DNA of 34,886 bases from positions 1 to 34,886 of the forward strand of contig VBMB01000029.1 in NCBI GenBank assembly GCA_005878525.1, given 5' to 3'. The position numbers and the translations under genes were made by a program. Below, piece after piece: positions 31,646-34,886 of the stretch (position 1 is its first letter; every line of letters starts with the position of its first letter). Below the pieces are notes generated by a model that was not told the origin of the DNA, did not search any database, and saw nothing but the letters and a program-made list of their open reading frames with translations. Source of the DNA: Methanobacteriota archaeon. GTDB taxonomy: Archaea; Thermoplasmatota; Thermoplasmata; RBG-16-68-12.

Positions 31646-31746
31646 TTTGGCACATACGGTTCGCAACGAGATGTCGGGCCGTTTCTCTCCGGAGGCGCAG
31701 CGTTTCTCCCACCAGGTGGCAGTTGTCGCGGAGGCCCGCGCAGAAG

Positions 31747-31756
31747 TCTCAAGTAG
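31747..31756 (+). promoter_or_regulatory. TATA-like box of the ABC transporter operon
   Basis: TCTCAAGTAG lies 24-33 bases before the ATG at 31780; leaderless transcript expected. The 165-base gap to frdA holds only these two promoters. Confidence 0.4.
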
Positions 31757-31779
31757 CACGCGCCCGTTGGTCGCGGGCC

Positions 31780-32664
31780 ATGGAGGTCGTCCGCGTCGAA
31801 GGACTGGGGAAAACGTATCCGGGAGGGACGAAAGCCCTCGAGGGCGTTTCGTTCTCGATCGACCGGGGCGAGATCTTCTGCCTCCTCGGACGGAACGGCG
31901 CGGGCAAGACGACGCTCCTTCGTATCCTCGCGACGCAGCTCAAGCCAACCGTCGGCCGGGCGTCCGTCCTCGGTCACGACGTCCTCACGGATCCGCGGGC
32001 CATCCGTCCCCACATCGCGGTCGTACCGCAGGAGGCCCGCCCGCAGATGCTCCTGTCGCCCTACGATCACATCTTCTACATGTGCCTCATCCGCGGCCGA
32101 TCCCGCGCCGATGCGAAAGAACGGACTCGGAAGGTGATGGACGACCTGGGCCTTTGGGAGCACCGCGACAAGCTCGCGGCGGATTTGTCGGGAGGGCTCC
32201 GACAACGCCTGATCATCGCCATGGCGATGGTCGCCGACCCGGAGGTGCTCTTCCTCGACGAGCCCACGATCGGACTCGACCCGCTTGGGCGGCGATCCGT
32301 CTGGGCCATGTTGCGCGGCCTGACGAAGAAGGGAGCGACGATCCTCCTGACGACGCACTATCTCGACGAGGCCGAGGTCCTCGCGGACCATCTGCTAATC
32401 GTCGACAAAGGGCGGACCGCCTTCCTCGGAACGGTCGACGAGGCGAAAGGCGATACCGGCGTCGGGATGCGGGTGATCATGGAACCGGCCGCGGGGAATG
32501 GGTCCGCCGCTCCGGAGGTCCTCGAGCCCAAGTCGAGCGAGGAGATCCTGGCGATCGTCGAGCGCGGCCTGCGGGAGAAGCGCAAGGTGACGTTCAAACC
32601 GGCGAGCCTCGAGGACGCGTTCATCAAGATCGTGGGGGGATCGATTGAAGTCGAAAATACGTGA
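31780..32664 (+). CDS. ABC transporter ATP-binding protein (ABC-2 type)
   Basis: 294 residues. Walker A GRNGAGKTT (37-45), Q-loop VVPQEARPQ, signature LSGGLRQRL, Walker B VLFLDEPTIGLD and the switch histidine in LLTTHYLDEAE are intact. It is of the DrrA/CcmA-like class that pairs with ABC-2 membrane proteins for export of drugs, lipids or polysaccharide. The ATG at 31780 fits the TATA box; the longer open frame upstream crosses the frdA gene. It overlaps the permease gene by 20 bases. Confidence 0.93.
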   Translation: MEVVRVEGLGKTYPGGTKALEGVSFSIDRGEIFCLLGRNGAGKTTLLRILATQLKPTVGRASVLGHDVLTDPRAIRPHIAVVPQEARPQMLLSPYDHIFYMCLIRGRSRADAKERTRKVMDDLGLWEHRDKLAADLSGGLRQRLIIAMAMVADPEVLFLDEPTIGLDPLGRRSVWAMLRGLTKKGATILLTTHYLDEAEVLADHLLIVDKGRTAFLGTVDEAKGDTGVGMRVIMEPAAGNGSAAPEVLEPKSSEEILAIVERGLREKRKVTFKPASLEDAFIKIVGGSIEVENT

Positions 32665-33382
32665 GGCGATGTACATCGGGTTGTTCGACGCCTTGCCGCT
32701 CTTGCGGGATCCGATGCTCCTCGTCGTGATCAGCCTCTTCTCGTTCCTGCCGGTGATCTTCATCTTCGTCTTCGCGGACCAGGCGTCCGCCGTGCAATCG
32801 CTCATCGGGGCGATCGTCCTGACGTTCTCCTTCACGGGTCTCTTCGCGTCTCAGAGCGTGTTCTTCAACAAACAGTGGTTCCGTTTCCAAGACATGTTCG
32901 TGGCTTCGAAGGTCTCTCCCGCTTCCTATGCCCTCGGCCTCTCGTTGAGCGGATTGGTCGTCGCGCTCCCCGGGGTCGTCGTGGCCCTGGTCCTGCTCGT
33001 GCTATCAGGGACATCCAGTGCAACGGGGGTCGTCCTCCTCCTGGGGACTTCCATTCTCCTCTGGATCGGCCTGGTCTTCGTCGGGTTCGCGATCGGCGCG
33101 ACCACGAAGAACGCGCGACGTGCGAACTCGATCCCGCAAGTCCTCAGCATCGCGTTGGGATTCCTGCCGCCGGTCTACTATCCGCTCAGCCGGCTGCCGG
33201 CGATCGCGCAACCGATCGCGATGCTCATCCCGACGACGCACGCCGCCCAGCTCGCGAAGTATTACTTCGGTCTCATCTCGATCCCGGCATCGGAGGTCGC
33301 CATCGGATGGGCCTACCTGATCGGGTTCGCGGCCCTCATGGGGTTCATCGCCTCACGACGAGCGCACTGGGTTGATCCGTAG
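32645..33382 (+). CDS. ABC-2 type transporter permease
   Basis: 245 residues with six membrane helices. It starts in the style of ABC-2 permeases (KIREAMYIGLFDALPLLRDP), and PQVLSIALGFLPPVYYPLSRLP before the last helices is the family segment, given here as PQVLSIALGF and LPPVYYPLSRLP. The TTG at 32645 has GGGGGGA five bases upstream and overlaps the ATPase gene; an ATG at 32669, four bases after the ATPase stop, is a fair alternative. It forms the transport path for the ATPase above; the substrate is unknown. Confidence 0.9.
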   Translation: MKSKIREAMYIGLFDALPLLRDPMLLVVISLFSFLPVIFIFVFADQASAVQSLIGAIVLTFSFTGLFASQSVFFNKQWFRFQDMFVASKVSPASYALGLSLSGLVVALPGVVVALVLLVLSGTSSATGVVLLLGTSILLWIGLVFVGFAIGATTKNARRANSIPQVLSIALGFLPPVYYPLSRLPAIAQPIAMLIPTTHAAQLAKYYFGLISIPASEVAIGWAYLIGFAALMGFIASRRAHWVDP

Positions 33383-33465
33383 CAGAGGACGGTTCTTCGC
33401 GCTCGGAATCCGCGAGTCCCCACGGAAGGCGAGGCCTCCGCAGGCTCGAACGCCCGGACCCTGGT

Positions 33466-33963
33466 CTATGGACTATCCCATTCGGCAACCGTCGGATCCG
33501 AGTATCTCCGCGGCATCGCGTGTGGCAGACGGGCGCCAGCCTCGACGAGGGCTGAGCCGAGCACGGCGGTCACGAATCCGTAGGCGAAGGCGACCGACGC
33601 GGTGCCCGTCGATCCCAGAGGGTTCAGGTAGGGTGAAGCGACGAAGAGAAGGACCGCGTACAGGAGCAGGACAATCATCCCCAACGTTCCGAGGCGGCGT
33701 GTCCGGCGGCCCAGGGTGGCGACCGCCAGACCGACCATCGACGAAACCACGAGCCAAACGAAGGCGATCCAACCCCAAGGTCCGCCCAGCAGCGTGTTCA
33801 GGAGCCCTGTGCTCCCTGTCCCATCGTACGTCCCTGGAGGGAGGTCCGGTCTCGTCCCGGACACCACGAACCATGGGAGGGAGAACAGGCTGACGAGCAG
33901 CAGCACCGCGCCCGCAACGAGCAAAGCGCGACCACCGGCCGAAATCCTGCTCATGCCGGCCAT
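33466..33963 (-). CDS. Four-helix membrane protein, hypothetical
   Basis: 165 residues with four membrane helices: LLVAGAVLLLVSLFSLPWFV, an extracellular Gly/Pro/Thr-rich loop, WIAFVWLVVSSMVGLAVATL, GMIVLLLYAVLLFVASPY and ASVAFAYGFVTAVLGSAL. No family was recognised. The ATG at 33963 has a GGTATTAG box about 24-33 bases upstream; a second ATG at 33954 is possible. It converges with the ABC permease gene. Confidence 0.72.
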   Translation of the reverse strand: MAGMSRISAGGRALLVAGAVLLLVSLFSLPWFVVSGTRPDLPPGTYDGTGSTGLLNTLLGGPWGWIAFVWLVVSSMVGLAVATLGRRTRRLGTLGMIVLLLYAVLLFVASPYLNPLGSTGTASVAFAYGFVTAVLGSALVEAGARLPHAMPRRYSDPTVAEWDSP

Positions 33964-34043
33964 AGCCCGTACGAAGGGGACTACGGCTAATACCTTCCGC
34001 TACAAATGTCCTCGTGGTCGGATCGAGTCCCCATTCCTGAACG

Positions 34044-34886
34044 TCAATGCTCGTCGGAGGCGCCGCCTTCGACTTCGGCGAGCCATTTGCGGACTTCGTC
34101 CACCGCGCCGGGGTCTTCGAGGGTCGTCGTATCGCCGATCTCTTGGCCGGAGACGAGCGAGCGGATCACACGGCGCATGATCTTCCCGCTTCGGGTCTTC
34201 GGCAGTTTCCCGGTGACGTAGATCTCGTCGGGCACGGCGATGGCCCCGATCTCTTTCCGAACGTGGTCGCGTAATTCCTGCGCCAGCGAGTCGGTGCGAA
34301 CCTGGCTTCCTTTCAGGACGACGTAGGCCACGAGGGCCTGGCCCTTCAGAGGATGAGGCTTCCCCACGACCGCCGCCTCGGCGACCTTCGGATGGCTCAC
34401 CAACGCGGATTCGACCTCCATTGTCCCGATCCGGTGGCCTGCGACGTTGATCACGTCGTCGATGCGGCCCATGAGCCAGAAGTAGCCGTCTTCATCAATG
34501 CGCGCCCCGTCTCCGGTGAAATATTTGCCGGGGACTTGAGACCAATACACCTGCCGGTATCGATCCGGGTCACGGTACAGGGTCATGAGCATTGCGGGCC
34601 AAGGTTTTGAGATCACGAGGTAGCCTCCTTTGCCCACCGGGACTGGACGGCCCTTCTCGTCGACGACTTCCGCCGCGATCCCTGGGAACGGGTGCGTGGC
34701 GGATCCCGGTTTCGTCGTCGTCACGCCGGGCAACGGCGTGATGAGGATCATGCCCGTCTCCGTCTGCCACCACGTGTCCACGATTGGACAGCGGTCGCCG
34801 CCGATCGTCTTATGGTACCACCGCCACGCCTCCGGATTGATCGGTTCCCCGACGGTCCCGAGGAGACGGAGGCTCGAGAGGTCGTG
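34044..34886 (-). CDS. acs: Acetyl-CoA synthetase (AMP-forming), C-terminal part
   Basis: 281 residues, open at the right edge, so the N-terminal 55-60 percent of the enzyme lies outside. [11 protein letters not shown] is the adenylation A5 region; [20 protein letters not shown] and the hinge aspartate follow, then [27 protein letters not shown] carries the catalytic lysine whose acetylation switches these enzymes off in many organisms. It makes acetyl-CoA from acetate, ATP and CoA. Short acidic tail at the end. Confidence 0.94.
   Translation of the reverse strand, partial: HDLSSLRLLGTVGEPINPEAWRWYHKTIGGDRCPIVDTWWQTETGMILITPLPGVTTTKPGSATHPFPGIAAEVVDEKGRPVPVGKGGYLVISKPWPAMLMTLYRDPDRYRQVYWSQVPGKYFTGDGARIDEDGYFWLMGRIDDVINVAGHRIGTMEVESALVSHPKVAEAAVVGKPHPLKGQALVAYVVLKGSQVRTDSLAQELRDHVRKEIGAIAVPDEIYVTGKLPKTRSGKIMRRVIRSLVSGQEIGDTTTLEDPGAVDEVRKWLAEVEGGASDEH

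Noticed and set aside
29794-31779. Plus-strand extension of the ABC ATPase frame across frdA
   Set aside because: Antisense to frdA. ATPase homology begins only at 31780, where an ATG lies at the right distance from a TATA box.
1-34886. CRISPR arrays, insertion sequences, integrases, tRNA or rRNA genes
   Set aside because: No regularly spaced direct repeats, transposase motifs or tRNA T-loop patterns were recognised on reading both strands. A dedicated tRNA scan was not possible.

Overview
The window looks like a chromosomal piece of a high-GC archaeon, most likely of the Thermoplasmata/Thermoplasmatota side of the Euryarchaeota. The evidence is an LSm/Sm-like RNA-binding protein, a FEN-1 flap nuclease with a C-terminal PCNA-binding motif, an EF-Tu-domain-like archaeal protein, a transketolase split into two genes, a two-domain sugar nucleotidyltransferase, a DUF92 membrane protein and a membrane-bound winged-helix regulator. 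Many genes have a TATA-like box about 25-32 nt before the start codon and no room for a leader, the usual archaeal leaderless layout. The lineage is an inference from gene content; no rRNA or tRNA was found.

Layout. (a) 1-4413, minus strand: a compact operon running from a membrane-anchored winged-helix regulator through a DUF4129 protein, a small membrane protein, a MoxR ATPase and a DUF58 protein to a polytopic membrane protein cut by the window edge. Two of these genes show frame breaks. (b) 4553-6724: a Ras-like GTPase fused to a winged-helix domain, a transaldolase, and a VapBC toxin-antitoxin pair with a twin palindromic operator. (c) 6846-9680: an MFS exporter, and the DUF2182 / DUF1326 pair, divergently transcribed. 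(d) 9711-14468: split transketolase, a secreted glycoprotein-like protein, ribulose-phosphate 3-epimerase, a 52-residue membrane protein and a PRC-barrel protein. With the transaldolase this supplies the interconverting core of the non-oxidative pentose phosphate pathway. (e) 14687-21844: one 2385-residue protein, the most striking object here. It has an N-terminal zinc ribbon, about 18 helical repeats, a beta-sandwich plus roadblock/longin-like module present twice, and a C-terminal region resembling the C-terminal domain of isoleucyl-tRNA synthetase. (f) 21978-28380: a secreted HAF-repeat protein, FEN-1, DUF92, a sugar-phosphate mutase/nucleotidyltransferase pair, LSm and the EF-like protein. 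(g) 28304-31614, minus strand: an frdABCD-type fumarate reductase/succinate dehydrogenase operon in the enterobacterial gene order, with a frame break at the start of frdC. (h) 31780-34886: an ABC-2 transporter pair, a four-helix membrane protein and the C-terminal part of acetyl-CoA synthetase.

A recurrent feature is apparent single-base loss in short homopolymers (DUF4129, frdC, possibly the end of the EF-like gene) and a larger lesion in DUF58. These could be assembly errors or real changes, and raw reads would decide. No CRISPR array, insertion sequence or integrase was seen.
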